From contig OZ024914.1 of assembly GCA_964017125.1 (NCBI GenBank), positions 15,851,508 through 15,915,507 on the forward strand: 64,000 nucleotides of DNA, in the 5' to 3' direction. This document shows positions 24,045-36,991 of the stretch, piece by piece. The DNA is from Flabesymbios commensalis (taxonomy: Eukaryota; Annelida; Polychaeta; Terebellida; Flabelligeridae). Both the position numbers and the translations under genes were made by a program. Numbering within the stretch: the stretch's first letter is position 1; every line of letters starts with the position of its first letter. The notes beneath the pieces were generated by a model. The model was not told where the DNA came from and made no database searches. It saw only the letters and a program-made list of their open reading frames with translations.

Positions 24045-24927
24045 ATGCAGAACAAAATGGCTGATTTTCCAGCAATGTCTAAGAACTCCTACATGTTCTT
24101 GATTGACAGCTTGCTCAAAGCTACACCATTGGATATCAGATATGGGTCAGGACTTGAGGCCCCATTTCACCCAGCTTTTCGTGCTGACCAGCAGACCACA
24201 GTGTCTAGTGTCAGACAACAGAACCCAGTTCACCAGATTGTCCAAGCTAATCACTCACAGAACCAGACAAGGACCTCACCTGTCAATCTAACCAGGTTAT
24301 CACCCCCTTCTACTTCACCAGGATTCAGACCAACTTCAGTCTCACCTTCTCCTTCAGAAACATCAAGTATTTCAGGTAAGCACAGTTTTATCTCATTGTT
24401 CTTATATTTTATTCAATTACATTAGAGATGTTGATACTTAGCTCTAAACTCAAATGCTAATATTTTAAAGCTATATTTGAGGATCTGTAAAAGTCACTTG
24501 GCTTATTCATAAACTGAGACAGATTGAAGACTGTCAGGGCTCAAATATATTTGTACATTCACGAATCATTATTTAATCTTTTTATTGATGTCATTGTTTT
24601 TCTATAATGTATTTGTGTATTGTTACAGATACGGATAGTGTGTCATCTGCCGGTGGAAAATCCAGGAAGGGAAGAAACAACTTTGGTCCCAAACAAATTG
24701 AGCAGCTTGAAATCCGCTACCAGCAGCAGCGCTACCTGTCACCAGAAGAGAGAACTCACCTCGCCAGAAAGCTGAGGCTTTCAGACAGACAAGTGAAGAC
24801 ATGGTTCCAGAACAGGCGTATGAAGGAAAAGAGGAGTGTCCAAAACAACGACCTGCGCCAGATGATGACGTCACCACAGGCTGCCATGGAACAGATCGCC
24901 ATGGCCGCTTCTGTTAGAACCATGTAA
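24045..24927 (+). CDS. Homeobox transcription factor, copy 2, C-terminally truncated
   Basis: Two exons, 24045-24375 and 24629-24927, with the same splice sites as copy 1, encode 209 aa. The eh1-like motif (FLIDSLL, residues 18-24) and the homeodomain (residues 122-181) are complete. The reading frame follows copies 1 and 3 to ...AASVRT, then runs into Met-stop at a junction with sequence that in unit 1 lies 2.2 kb downstream. The last 45 residues of copies 1 and 3 are lost, together with the normal 3' UTR. The junction is at ACCA (24919-24922), present at both parental sites, and is followed by a 21-bp tandem duplication (24921-24941 and 24942-24962). Up to the junction the protein is identical to copy 3. 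Function could be retained, since DNA-binding and repression motifs remain, but the transcript must use another polyadenylation site. Confidence 0.9.
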
Positions 24928-27900
24928 CATGACGTGTATTCCATGTAACATGACGTGTATTCCATGAAGATCATACAGACAGACAGACCACCATGAGGGA
25001 TGATAACATTATCAACGTCATAGTAACTCATACACTCAGAACGCTGAAATATTTTTGTATAAACCATGGAGACCAACATTTCAATTTGAAATCATCATAC
25101 ATATCTCAGTTAGATCCTCCGCTTCATTTGAATACTTTATGCTTATGTCATGGGTAAATTACCCCTATGAAAATTTTGGAATGTTAATCTTCTACATTTT
25201 TTTTTATGACAAATAGATCTGTAATGCCTTTTTTATGCCAATAAATTGTCTCTCTACATACCTGAAATTTCCGAGTCCGAATAAAAGTCATTATAGCGTG
25301 TATACCAGGTTGTATAATATTGCATACATGGGAACGTGAGGACTCGGTGAGTAATCATGTCAAGGAGAAAGAACGAAATTCGATAGATTCGTAGATCCGA
25401 ATGTACGAGGCGTGCAGCGCCGAGTATATTCGGATCTACGAATTTATCGTAATTGAGTTCTTTCTTCGACTTAAAATATGTATGTATGTATTTTTTAATA
25501 TGAGGAGCCGCGTTTTAGCTACGGATTCTGAAAATTTAGATTAATATTTGCAGTACATTATAATAATGTTCTGCCAGTTTTTATCCGAGTCGTGCACATA
25601 AAACGCAGGAGCACGTTACCTCTTGGTCACTGGGGCACCTTTTGGCGATAGTGACGTTCTTCACATATATGTACATTGTACAAATATAATTATAAAACAT
25701 AATTTCTATGTTTGTCAGATACATGAGTACAATATGGCGTTAGATAATCGCCAATGAGTAATCGCCAATGAGTACAATATGGCGTTAGATAATCTAGGGC
25801 ACTAGGTTTTTTCTCTGTTTTATATGACGAAAATCTCATGAGGGAGGGCGGGAAAAAATAAAATATAAAATCTTTGAACCTATTTCTGGAGAATTTTGTG
25901 AGGGCGACAAAAAAACTGTGCACCAATTTATGGAATAATTAAGAAGGGCGACGAATTTTGTTTTTTTTTGGACTAATTTTAGAAAAAGTTAACCAGGGTA
26001 ATGAGGGCGCTGGAAGAAATAAAAATGCGGGCGCTGGGTAGAAAAACACATGTTTTTTTTGGTAATGCGCGACCTTAATCTAATGCGCGCGCTCATCTAA
26101 AACAGAGAAAAAACATAGTGGCCTATAGGTTCACTTCATAGTACCACATCCTTTGGTACTTAAGCATACACAGAATGTTTAATGGTGCAAATAATAAAAA
26201 AATAACTGTAAAAATACAAGTAACACTGACTCGCTATATTTGTTGTACGGATACTAGAACAAATGCTTCAGATGAGATCACATAACATTTCACATACAAG
26301 TATTATGGTCCTATGTCAAACAAAACAATATCCCAAAAGCACCAGATACAATACAATATGAAGGAGTAAAAGGCGTGGAAGAACATGCACAGCTGGGCCA
26401 GTATTCTCAATTTCGATTGATCCACATCTTACCTATGTGATATGTGAAAATGATAAATCTCGACCACTCACATGCTCAAGATCTGGGTCAATCGCGTTGT
26501 GAAATACTGGGGCCAATCCGATTGAAAATCTTAAAATTAAGATAATCTGAATTTTCTCGAATGTTAATTGGAAAAATTAAGATGTTCATAACTTTACCAG
26601 TCGAAATGAGAGAGCGTTAAGATAATTTTAGGATTACCCAGTAAACATAAAACAATTGCATAAAATTTCAATAATGTTGGACCAACCAACCAACGACCAA
26701 TGTCTAGTATAATGGTGTGAAATGTGGCTACCCCAGTGGCTCAGTTCAGCATCAGAGCTAACAAAGCTTTGTAGGCAGAACATAACTGAACAATACATTG
26801 GATATAACGTTTGCTAATATGGGTACTATTAGCCTTGGAATAACATGTTCTTTATGGTATATAAATAATAATATTGAATAAAAACATATAAAAAGAGTGG
26901 AGAATGTCTAGGAATATCACAATGTATCAATGGAATAAAATAATGCATTTTCCTCGTTAACATTATGACCATTATTATAATCTTTTTCAAAACATAGTTT
27001 CATTTGAACAGTCAAGTCTTGTACTACTTTCTCTCATATATTTTAAACAGGTGTTTGCAAGATCTCAAATATAAAACATGCTATTTTACTTTATGTGGTA
27101 AGGATACATTTCTCAAGAAGATCGCGAGATTTGACTGTGAAAAACATTAAGTGTAATATATACAAATGTGTTCACAAGTGTTTCGTAAACATATGATCAT
27201 GTCATGGGTAAACACAAGTAAAGTAGATTTATATTCTGATATTGTGCAAAATGAACAGCAAGTGCAGTATATCGACCCTAGGAGAAAAATGGTAAAATTC
27301 AAATTATAGACAATTATACGTGTGACCAGCATTATATAGAAGTGGTTTATTTCTTTCCTAATGTGTATATATATAAACATACTAGTTTCATATATCATGT
27401 ACATAATTTGTGCTAAAATACACAAAGTAAAATATTATTCAAATATATTTCTAGCATGTGAAGAAAACTCAATACAACATAATACACGTTCTGACGTGGT
27501 ATACAAAACGCTAGAATAATACTTTTAATACAAAAACATAAGATACCTTACAAATATAACATATATGAGACAAACATCAGGGTCGGATTTAACAAACTTA
27601 CGTCTGACTCAAGTCAGTTATTAAAACCGATACCTGGTGTTGACAGCGTTGAACATGGCGCGATTCAACAGTTTAATTGAATATGCTTGGTCCATATGTA
27701 TGTGACCTAACATATTGGCTAAGACTGCATATATCACTGATGATAGAAATACGCCCTTAACAAGGTATTATTTATCACAGTTATTGTATGACTAGTTTGT
27801 TTATTCAGATTTGACAAAATGGGGGTCAACTGTTTTCAAATATTGCTGATTGATGTCACATTTTATCTTTAACATGTTTAGAAGGTGGTACTTAATGTAC

Positions 27901-28960
27901 TCATAAAAAATGAAAACCCGAATATATGCGGCACCGGCGATTTAAAACGTTTAATCTGAAGAGAGCTCTCAAAACTATCGCTCGAAATGAAACAAAAAAC
28001 ATAATCTGCCTCAGATTTTGATTTTTGTGGCGTCAGCTTATATTTTCCTCGAATATCATGTTGTTATAATTTCAATCAAATATTTTTATCGTCAGTGTCC
28101 CAAAACAGACAAAGCAATAAAGCTATAGTAGCAGGTGGGTGCATAGTGGGGGATGTTATCGGAGACAAAGCGGTGGCACGATCTCTGGTACAAAATGTTA
28201 ACCTTTAAAGTCACATGGATGTTTAAACACCCATTTTATTCCCAATAACTGTGATTTTAACGTGCAAATTAAAACAGAATCAAAACGAATCTAGTTGAGC
28301 TAAGCGCTTTAATCCTTTCAGATGACCGATTTTCTGAATCTGACGTCAATAGAAGTCTAAAGTCGATTCTTGCACTGAATGAGTGAAATATTTATAATGG
28401 CCATAGAACCATAACAATAATAATAGTGTTGGGCCGGCATCGTAAACGGTGAAACAATATTGACCCTTTCAGGCCTGAATTAATCATTGTCATCTTCATC
28501 CATTACAAGCCGCAAATTGCTGTCGCAATTCTTGATTTGCAGTGGTTGAAGATGACTTGAATTGGGTGGCAAATGAAAAAAAATATTGTTATGATTGAAA
28601 CAGTTCCATAAAATAAATTGTTCTAAACCCCATACATTTCAGGAAATCAAATCATTCTTCAGAGATGCAATATCATGCTTTGATGCGCCGTGAGGGTTTA
28701 AACATGTTAAAGGGTTAAAAAAAAACGTTGGCAGAGGCATTTAGAACACGGTTGGGTTAATATTGAGATGGCAGACAAACATTAAATCAATATCGAACAT
28801 CTAGTATTCTGTGGAGTATTTACATGTGAGTGGATTCTGTGGAGTATTTACATGTGATGTAGATATGATTAAAACTTGGTGTTTCTAAATCTCCACTTGG
28901 TGGCGCTGAAGGCTAACGCCACCAGCACAGTGGCTCCACCTGTGCCAACGGCGACAATGA
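24928..28960 (+). repeat. Downstream region D of unit 2
   Basis: The region closely follows unit 1 (16079-20080), including the hairpin at about 25361-25463 and the TTAACCC-ended element at about 28198-28718. Differences include an extra duplicated TGAGTA(CA)ATATGGCGTTAGATAAT segment near 25735-25790. No gene is recognised. Confidence 0.82.
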
Positions 28961-28964
28961 CAAC

Positions 28965-29670
28965 GGATTATACATCGGGGCCACGGATTATAAATCGTGG
29001 GAACGAATTTTAAATTGTTGGAACGAGTTATAAATCGTGGGAATCGATTGCAGCGGCCTATAGGCCTACACTCTACATGCAAATTAATACTTAATAATAT
29101 TTATATAAATATATGTACAAGTATTAAATGCTCTAAAATAATTAAAATTACTATACATAATATGTATAGTAATTTTAATTATTTAGTAACAGCAGTTATT
29201 TTATCTCCGGTTTTGGTGCGGGAAACATATATCTATCTTGTATAGCATGACTAATATTATTAGTGATACTATACAAGATAGATATATGTTTCCCGCACCA
29301 AAACCAGATATAAGATAGCTGCTATTATTATAAATAGTAGCAAAAAAAGACACTCTGGAAAGCGTAGAAACCATTAGGATATATACAATTTGATATACAA
29401 TATCACATTGATCACCAGGTTATGAGAGGTAATCATATAATTTAGACACAAACTGTAGTGTGACTGGTAGTGATGAATATTAAAATAACATTCATTGAGT
29501 GTTAAGAGCTATAGGCGTGATAAAAAATACTTACACATTATGAGTGGATAGTGTGAACATCGATAGCAATTGATACATTCACAAGTTATAACTGTCACTT
29601 GACTGTGCTGTTATTTCTATATTTCTGTAAACATTTCAAAAGGCGAAAATTACACTCAGAAAACTCGAAG
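28965..29670 (+). repeat. Partial unit start (blocks A and B) cut at 29670
   Basis: This repeats the beginning of unit 2 (about 20087-20790) almost exactly, sharing unit-2-specific variants such as GCGTGATAAAAAATAC and ACTCGAAGAT. It stops at 29670/29671, where block E copy 2 begins. It looks like the stump of a further tandem unit broken by the arrival of E. Confidence 0.85.
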
Positions 29671-32392
29671 ATATATGCGTGATCAAGCAAATTTGTGACC
29701 AAATTAATTCAACTCAAATATCTAAAAGGTTTTGTGGTAGGTGCTTTGTTAATCTAATAATTACATTTTTCAGACGTATCTTTTTGCATAACTATGATTA
29801 TTTTTTGTCATTTGAAGCTGGAAATTGCGTTAGCAATTCCAACTTCAAATGAATGAAAAATAGTCCAAAACAATTTGGCATCATAAGGGTTAAGCTTAGT
29901 CGACCGGCGAATATGATATGTTTAACCTATGTTGTCTTAAGGTTGGCACCAACATTGCCTCAGTGTCATATGTTTGCTGAACTGCTTCTGAGTGGATCAT
30001 GATCTGAAGGTGTTGGTCGTTGGGCGTGTCCTCATAATTCGTTGTCGTGAAGTGTGATAATGTTGTGATGCTTTATATGCTTATTCAATGACCACGTCTA
30101 TTATATTCTATAGATATAGGTCAGTTGAAATGATTTCTTCATAAAGTGACATTTATTAAAAAAAAAAATTACAACTACAGTATTCACATGTATATGTTGC
30201 AAAATAAAATTTAGATTAATGTAATTAAACAAGTACATTTGTGCATGAGAATTTTAATAACAATTTTCACTTATGTTATGTCCTCCAATGTTTTAATAAA
30301 AATCAAAACAATAACATAATATTTAATTCAACTGTACATAATCCTCAGATTTGGATTCTTACAGAACAATAAAGTTCTGAACAACATAGGAGCTTGTAAT
30401 GTTTATCACATTTATTTTTTAGTTTCCAGAGTGCAATTATGTCAATGTTTCTCATATCTGTGAGTTTTTTGAGTGCAATTAGCGCCAGTGGGAAATATGT
30501 GCAGAAATGTAAAAATAACAACACATTTGGGCGAAGTGAGAGAAATGACAGTCATAACTCCGACTTGAGAATTGATCAATTGCTATCGATGGTCACACAC
30601 TTTTATTCTTTACCCTCATGTGTTAGTTTAAGTTTTAATTTTCAATTAACACCACTACTAATCACACACGCTTTTGTGTGGAAATTATATTCTCAACTAA
30701 GTATTAGTACATAATCGAACGTTTCAGTAAGACAACTTCCTTGAAACAAAACAAATATACATTTTTCACCCGAGATTTTTCATCATAATGCATAGTTAAT
30801 TCCAAGGATAGAATTGAATACTAGTAGATTTGGTCCCCGTGTCTTAATAAGATTATTATTTTGACATAATAATTATTATCATCTATTTTTACAAATATAG
30901 AACAATCTAGAATAGTAATTATTGACGGAGAAGTTGTCTCAGTTTTGTAAAAAAACTTATTTTTAAATTTTGTGATAATGCAAAATTCTAAAATAACTAC
31001 CTGTATTTATTTAAACGATTTTTTAAAGATGTAACTTTGTTATCCTTAAAGACTTAACGGCATTATAAATTATAGATGACTATAAGCATCTGAAAGCACC
31101 AATAAGATAGATTGAAGAACATATCAATGATTTGTTAGTGACCAGGTGTACCCCTCAAGGCAGTGTATTATCTCCGTATTTGTTTAATATTTTCAACGCG
31201 GGCTGTTTTGACTGTCACCATACCTACATTGCACCCGAAGACGCTGCATGGCATTGTTAATTTTTAGTATTTTTCAGTAGTACGGAGATCATAGTTAGAG
31301 GTTCTAGTAGTCAAACATTTTTTAAAAATTACTGACAATGTTTATCATTCAATTTATATATTTTTTACTGGTTTAAATGTGATTTTTTTTGAAATTTGCT
31401 ACAATTTGTACAATTTTATTGCATGTTTCAACCTTTCATGTAGTTTCTAATGCATTCAGGGTTTATTAAATAAATAAACGCTTTATTATGCTCATTCAAT
31501 GACGAATCAATTATATTCTATAGATAGTTGAATTTTTTTTTCTTGTTATACGTTTTTATTATTTTTGTATCATAAATTATTTATTGCAAAATAACATTTA
31601 AACTGATTAAATGGTACATTTTTGCATACACTTTTTATTGTTTTTTATTGTTTTTTAACCAAATTTGACTTAGTTGATTTCATCCTATGATTGTCTCAAC
31701 AAATTTACAATCTTGTATTTACATGTACAGATATAAGTTCAATGCGCAGAAACGGCTGCGGGACTGTATGCTCCCCGGGGAGTTGAAAAGGCACACAAAT
31801 AAACAGGTCTAGTGATCAGGGAGTAAAATGTAAAGTCCGATGATAGGTCTTCAGACTTGATATCAGACTATAAAAAACCTGCACTTTTACCTTTACAGAT
31901 ATTTCTCTGATTTCTGTGACAAATAAGTCTGGATTGACTTCCTTTCTGTCAATAAAATAATTGTCTGTCTATCTGTCTGATTATAAATCGTGACCACGGA
32001 TTATAAATCGTGGGAACGGATTATACATCGGGGCCATGGATTATAAATCGTGGGAACGAATTTTAAATTGTTGGAACGAGTTATAAATCGTGGGAATCGA
32101 TTGCAGCGGCCTATAGGCCTACACTCTACATGCAAATTAATACTTAATAATATTTATATAAATATATGTACAAGTATTAAATGCTCTAAAATAATTAAAA
32201 TTACCATACATAATAAGTATTTTAATTATTTAGTAACAGCAGTTATTTTATCTCCGGTTTTGGTGCGGGAAACATATATCTATCTTGTATAGCATGACTA
32301 ATATTATTAGTGATACTATACAAGATAGATATATGTTTCCCGCACCAAAACCAGATATAAGATAGCTGCTATTATTATAAATAGTAGCAAAA
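29671..32392 (+). repeat. Segmental duplication block E plus A, copy 2
   Basis: A second copy of 1716-4505. It carries the same LINE reverse-transcriptase fragment (about 31137-31215), six minisatellite units (31979-32098) and the 36-bp inverted repeat (32256-32352). The 22-bp palindrome near 32.2 kb has lost part of an arm. About 29834-29850 has a short insertion that makes a small inverted repeat (GCGTTAGCAATTCCAACTTC) not present near 1870. Confidence 0.85.
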
Positions 32393-35300
32393 AAAGACAC
32401 TCTGGAAAGCGTAGAAACCATTAGGATATATACAATTTGATATACAATATCACATTGATCACCAGGTTATGAGAGGTAATCATATAATTTAGACACAAAC
32501 TGTAGAGTGACTGGTAGTGATGAATATTAAAATAACATTCATTGAATGTTAAGAGCTATAGGCGTGATGAAAAATACTTACACATTATGAGTGGATAGTG
32601 TGAACATCGATAGCAATTGATACATTCACAAGTTATAACTGTCAATTGACTGTGCTGTTATTTCTATATTTCTGTAAACATTTCAAAAGGCGAAAATTAC
32701 ACTCAGAAAACTCACAGATGTGAGACACACTCTGTTTCAATTGCACTCAGTAAATTCACAGATATTAGAAAAAATGCAAACTGCTATGTTATGTTAGAGC
32801 GTTTCTTGTACGTAATATGTAAGCTGCTCTATCGCTATGACTGGTCTACTACAGCAACATTTCAATTGCTAAAATAAAGCGCTATGTTTTGGATATTTTA
32901 ATTCATCTAGATCATTATTTGTACCGAGATAACATATAATTCTGATATAAATGTCTTCCCAAAATGTCCCGAAAATGGCGGTCTCTGATATTTCAGTGTT
33001 TAAAGTTGTAAACATCTGGCGGACAATACAATCCTCAGCCCTTAATCCTCTGACAGCTAACATCTCTGATGTCTAAGTATGTCGTCAGATAATACACACA
33101 ACAAAATGGACAATACCATAGGAGACAAGTAAGCATAACAAACATAATTATTAATTTTTCATTTTCTAATTTCACAGATAAATTGTTTTAAATTACACTT
33201 GCAATCAATCATGCCAAAATCATGTACTAAATACACATTGAACCATTGAAAGGCATAGGCTCTTACGCATTTCTGCTTTAATGTAATAAACCTTATGCTT
33301 AATTACCATCATTTCCTCATGTAGCGAAATTATCATCCTAAGTCTCATGGGATACAAGCTTCTAGAGATGTCAGCTTTTGTGAATGTGTTAAGATATTAC
33401 ACCAGTACACCAGTATGCTTATGCTCCTGAATTACGCAATTATTGCTTAATGCAAAATAATTCTGCAAAACATATTTTTAAATAGAGTGATATTTTATCT
33501 TTCTATCTTTGGTGATATTTTTGTAAATCCTGTCTTTTTAAATACCAAAATATATGGAAAATGATAGGCATAATAACACATCATTCGCGTGGGCAAATCA
33601 TACTGAGGTATATAGCGATGCGGGTTCCCATTGAACATGTTGAAAGGCTGTGAATACCATTTTTATGTTTAAAATTCCCATTGAAAGGTTGTGAATACCA
33701 TTTCTATGTTTAAAAAGCATATTATTTCACAGCATAATAGACGTTGATTACAGGAAGATTCAAAAGGAAAAAAAATGGACGCATGTGACTTTAGAAATAG
33801 GTTACTGATCATTACTATAATTACTGATAAATGGGAGATCTTGTGATATCAACGGTGAAGTAAGATACCATATAATTAATCACTTGATTTGTTTATTTTA
33901 CATTTCACCTAATGAGGAAGTAGGTCATAAAAAATTATGGAGGCAATCATAAATGCAATCTGCATAATTAGTAGGTCCTCATTGAACCATCTAGCATTGG
34001 GTCAATGTTGTTTTAGTGAGGGACCAATGCCGCCGGTGGTGGTTTAGCACAGACAGAATGATCCACGATTGATATTGTGTAAGCAGCAGCGCCTTGGTAC
34101 AAAGGGGGGGGGGTGGCATTACAAGCATGAAACGTGGACAAAGTGGTACATAACAAGTTAACCCTCTCCTCTCTATAGATTATTTTATTCATGTGTAAAA
34201 GTCAATTATTTGTCAAATTGCATGGCAATTGGTATTCCTCTCACATTGCATTTAATATTTTGTGCATTGAAATACATTTGTTGTGGTATATAATTTTTTT
34301 TCTTCTTGATAGGTAACACAACAACTTTAATTCGCAGCAACATGATACGATATAATTTTCTGAGGGTAAATAATCTACTTTTGAACTTCCTCAATCAATA
34401 ATATCTATCTACCTTCCAAAATATAGAAGGCTCATACAATATCAAACACAATCAAGTTTTTTTTATAGACAAACGTTGTAATATTACGATTTTATTTACT
34501 ACTAGTAAAACTACCGAAATATACAGTATTTCAATCAACAACAAGTCTTTTTATCTACAAGTACTTTTACGCATAAATATATATCTACATGTTTACTGCC
34601 ATAGGTAATTATTATATATTTATTTTACTGATGTAAAAAATCAATAGTGTTTCAATAGTGTTTTAATTTTTATATTGTTAATGCATACAATATTTGGTCA
34701 CGCATGGTAGGTTTCATGACTTTTATATGTGGTTTGTTATTCCAGAGAGTAGTAAAGATAATTGACTAGTCTGGGGCTTAGTGGGTTGTCTGGAATGGCG
34801 CCTGGAAGGATTGTGATTTCAGGGAACAATGGGATGGATAGAACAGAAGGGGTAGATCCCAGATCGGCGAGTGTTGACACTTGTACAAAATATCCCGCCA
34901 TGAACGCAGGCGGGGATTACGTTATTCCACAGCCTTGTTGAACACCTCCCCAAGCCTCCATTTTAGTGAACGCTGTGCAATTAACCCAATCGGTGCTAGA
35001 GTAGACGCTAGAGCATGTTAACCTTTTGACTTACAATTAAATAAATTGGAAATAAAAAAGCATATAATCATTTCAACCTGGCACAATAAGGTGCAGATTG
35101 TGTGCACGCATAATATTTTTGTAACTCTTTTTGTTCAGTTCAAAATAGAAATGTAAAATCTATAATTAATGTTATTCTCTAGAACTGTTCAGTGCATCAC
35201 CATAAATTAAGGAAATATGTTACCTAGTCACGTTAATAACTTGATAACTAACTAAAAAAAATTGACATAGCAAATTCTTTTAATTAGTACAAATATCGAT

Positions 35301-35665
35301 TTGGTAGAAACATGTATTTATGTAAATAATTTATGTAAGGCACGTACAATTTTTTAATTTTTTTTTTGAAAGTAGTTATAACAGATACTTTGGTATGCGA
35401 AAGGTTAATGGGTCTGTTATCTTAAAAGCTGATACAGCGTAGGGTTAATTACCATTGATTATTGAACAATGCGCTGTTTTTACTCTCATGGAAACCCTTT
35501 CAGTCCCGGATCCATGGTCAGTGTTAACACAATGATGAAATGTTATGTTTAGTATTGAAAAACAACAGCAGCAAGTCATGCAATTAGAAGTAAATAATAA
35601 ATAATTTAGACGAAATATATATTTGCACGACGGCGATCAAGGGGTGTAAATCTTCAAGCTTGTAA
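32393..35665 (+). repeat. Homeobox unit 3, upstream region
   Basis: This is the third copy of the upstream block, nearly identical to unit 2. Differences seen include GTAAGCTGCTC at about 32818 against GTAAGTATGCTC in unit 2. No additional exon is recognised. Confidence 0.88.
34788..34802 (+). promoter_or_regulatory. Putative Smad-type site pair, unit 3
   Basis: GTCT-GGAAT-GGCGCC about 1.2 kb before the coding start, as in the other units. Confidence 0.3.
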
Positions 35666-35727
35666 TTGCAGACCAGCAGACTGTCAAAGCAACCACTGGC
35701 ATGTAGCGACACCTTCAACCTGAGTGA

Positions 35728-35848
35728 TGACGTCATCGTCAACGCTACTCATACTATGATGACTTCATACAATATGACCCCCACCACACCTAGTGACCAA
35801 TCACAGAGCGGGGTGGGGGTCGTCACCCCACTTAATATTTTGTATATA
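35728..35848 (+). promoter_or_regulatory. Core promoter of homeobox copy 3
   Basis: CRE palindrome (35728-35735), CCAAT (35797-35801) inside the 10-bp GC-rich inverted repeat, and TATATA (35843-35848), arranged as in copies 1 and 2. Confidence 0.7.
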
Positions 35849-35976
35849 GCTGCTTGACCAATGTCGGCAAATCACTTCACCTTGACTTCTCAAGCAATCA
35901 GCTCATTTGGATACTTAATTTTTTGGATATTTTATTTTACTGGATACTTTACTATTTTGGATTATACCAGATACAT

Positions 35977-36991
35977 ATGCAGAACAAAATGGCTGATTTT
36001 CCAGCAATGTCTAAGAACTCCTACATGTTCTTGATTGACAGCTTGCTCAAAGCTACACCATTGGATATCAGATATGGGTCAGGACTTGAGGCCCCATTTC
36101 ACCCAGCTTTTCGTGCTGACCAGCAGACCACAGTGTCTAGTGTCAGACAACAGAACCCAGTTCACCAGATTGTCCAAGCTAATCACTCACAGAACCAGAC
36201 AAGGACCTCACCTGTCAATCTAACCAGGTTATCACCCCCTTCTACTTCACCAGGATTCAGACCAACTTCAGTCTCACCTTCTCCTTCAGAAACATCAAGT
36301 ATTTCAGGTAAGCACAGTTTTATCTCATTGTTCTTATATTTTATTCAATTACATTAGAGATGTTGATACTTAGCTCTAAACTCAAATGCTAATATTTTAA
36401 AGCTATATTTGAGGATCTGTAAAAGTCACTTGGCTTATTCATAAACTGAGACAGATTGAAGACTGTCAGGGCTCAAATATATTTGTACATTCACGAATCA
36501 TTATTTAATCTTTTTATTGATGTCATTGTTTTTCTATAATGTATTTGTGTATTGTTACAGATACGGATAGTGTGTCATCTGCCGGTGGAAAATCCAGGAA
36601 GGGAAGAAACAACTTTGGTCCCAAACAAATTGAGCAGCTTGAAATCCGCTACCAGCAGCAGCGCTACCTGTCACCAGAAGAGAGAACTCACCTCGCCAGA
36701 AAGCTGAGGCTTTCAGACAGACAAGTGAAGACATGGTTCCAGAACAGGCGTATGAAGGAAAAGAGGAGTGTCCAAAACAACGACCTGCGCCAGATGATGA
36801 CGTCACCACAGGCTGCCATGGAACAGATCGCCATGGCCGCTTCTGTTAGAACCAGCCCTCCTTCTGCCATGCCAAACATGCCATCACAGTTTGTACCTCA
36901 TTACGGCATGCCTTCAGTGATCAACAGCACAATGATAGCACAAGAGATGCAGTACCCTAACTTCTCCTCACCCTCCATGACAAGGTTGTGA
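35977..36991 (+). CDS. Homeobox transcription factor, copy 3
   Basis: Two exons, 35977-36307 and 36561-36991, with a 253-bp phase-1 intron, encode 253 aa. The eh1-like motif FLIDSLL is at residues 18-24 and the homeodomain at 122-181. The homeodomain differs from copy 1 at four positions (H24R, V26L, A32T, Q33H), none of which contact DNA bases in typical homeodomains. Position 50 is Gln, suggesting TAAT-type sites. The tail ends SSPSMTRL as in copy 1. Upstream frame differences from copy 1 (a 2-bp indel just before ATG 35977) support a start at or after this ATG. Confidence 0.93.
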
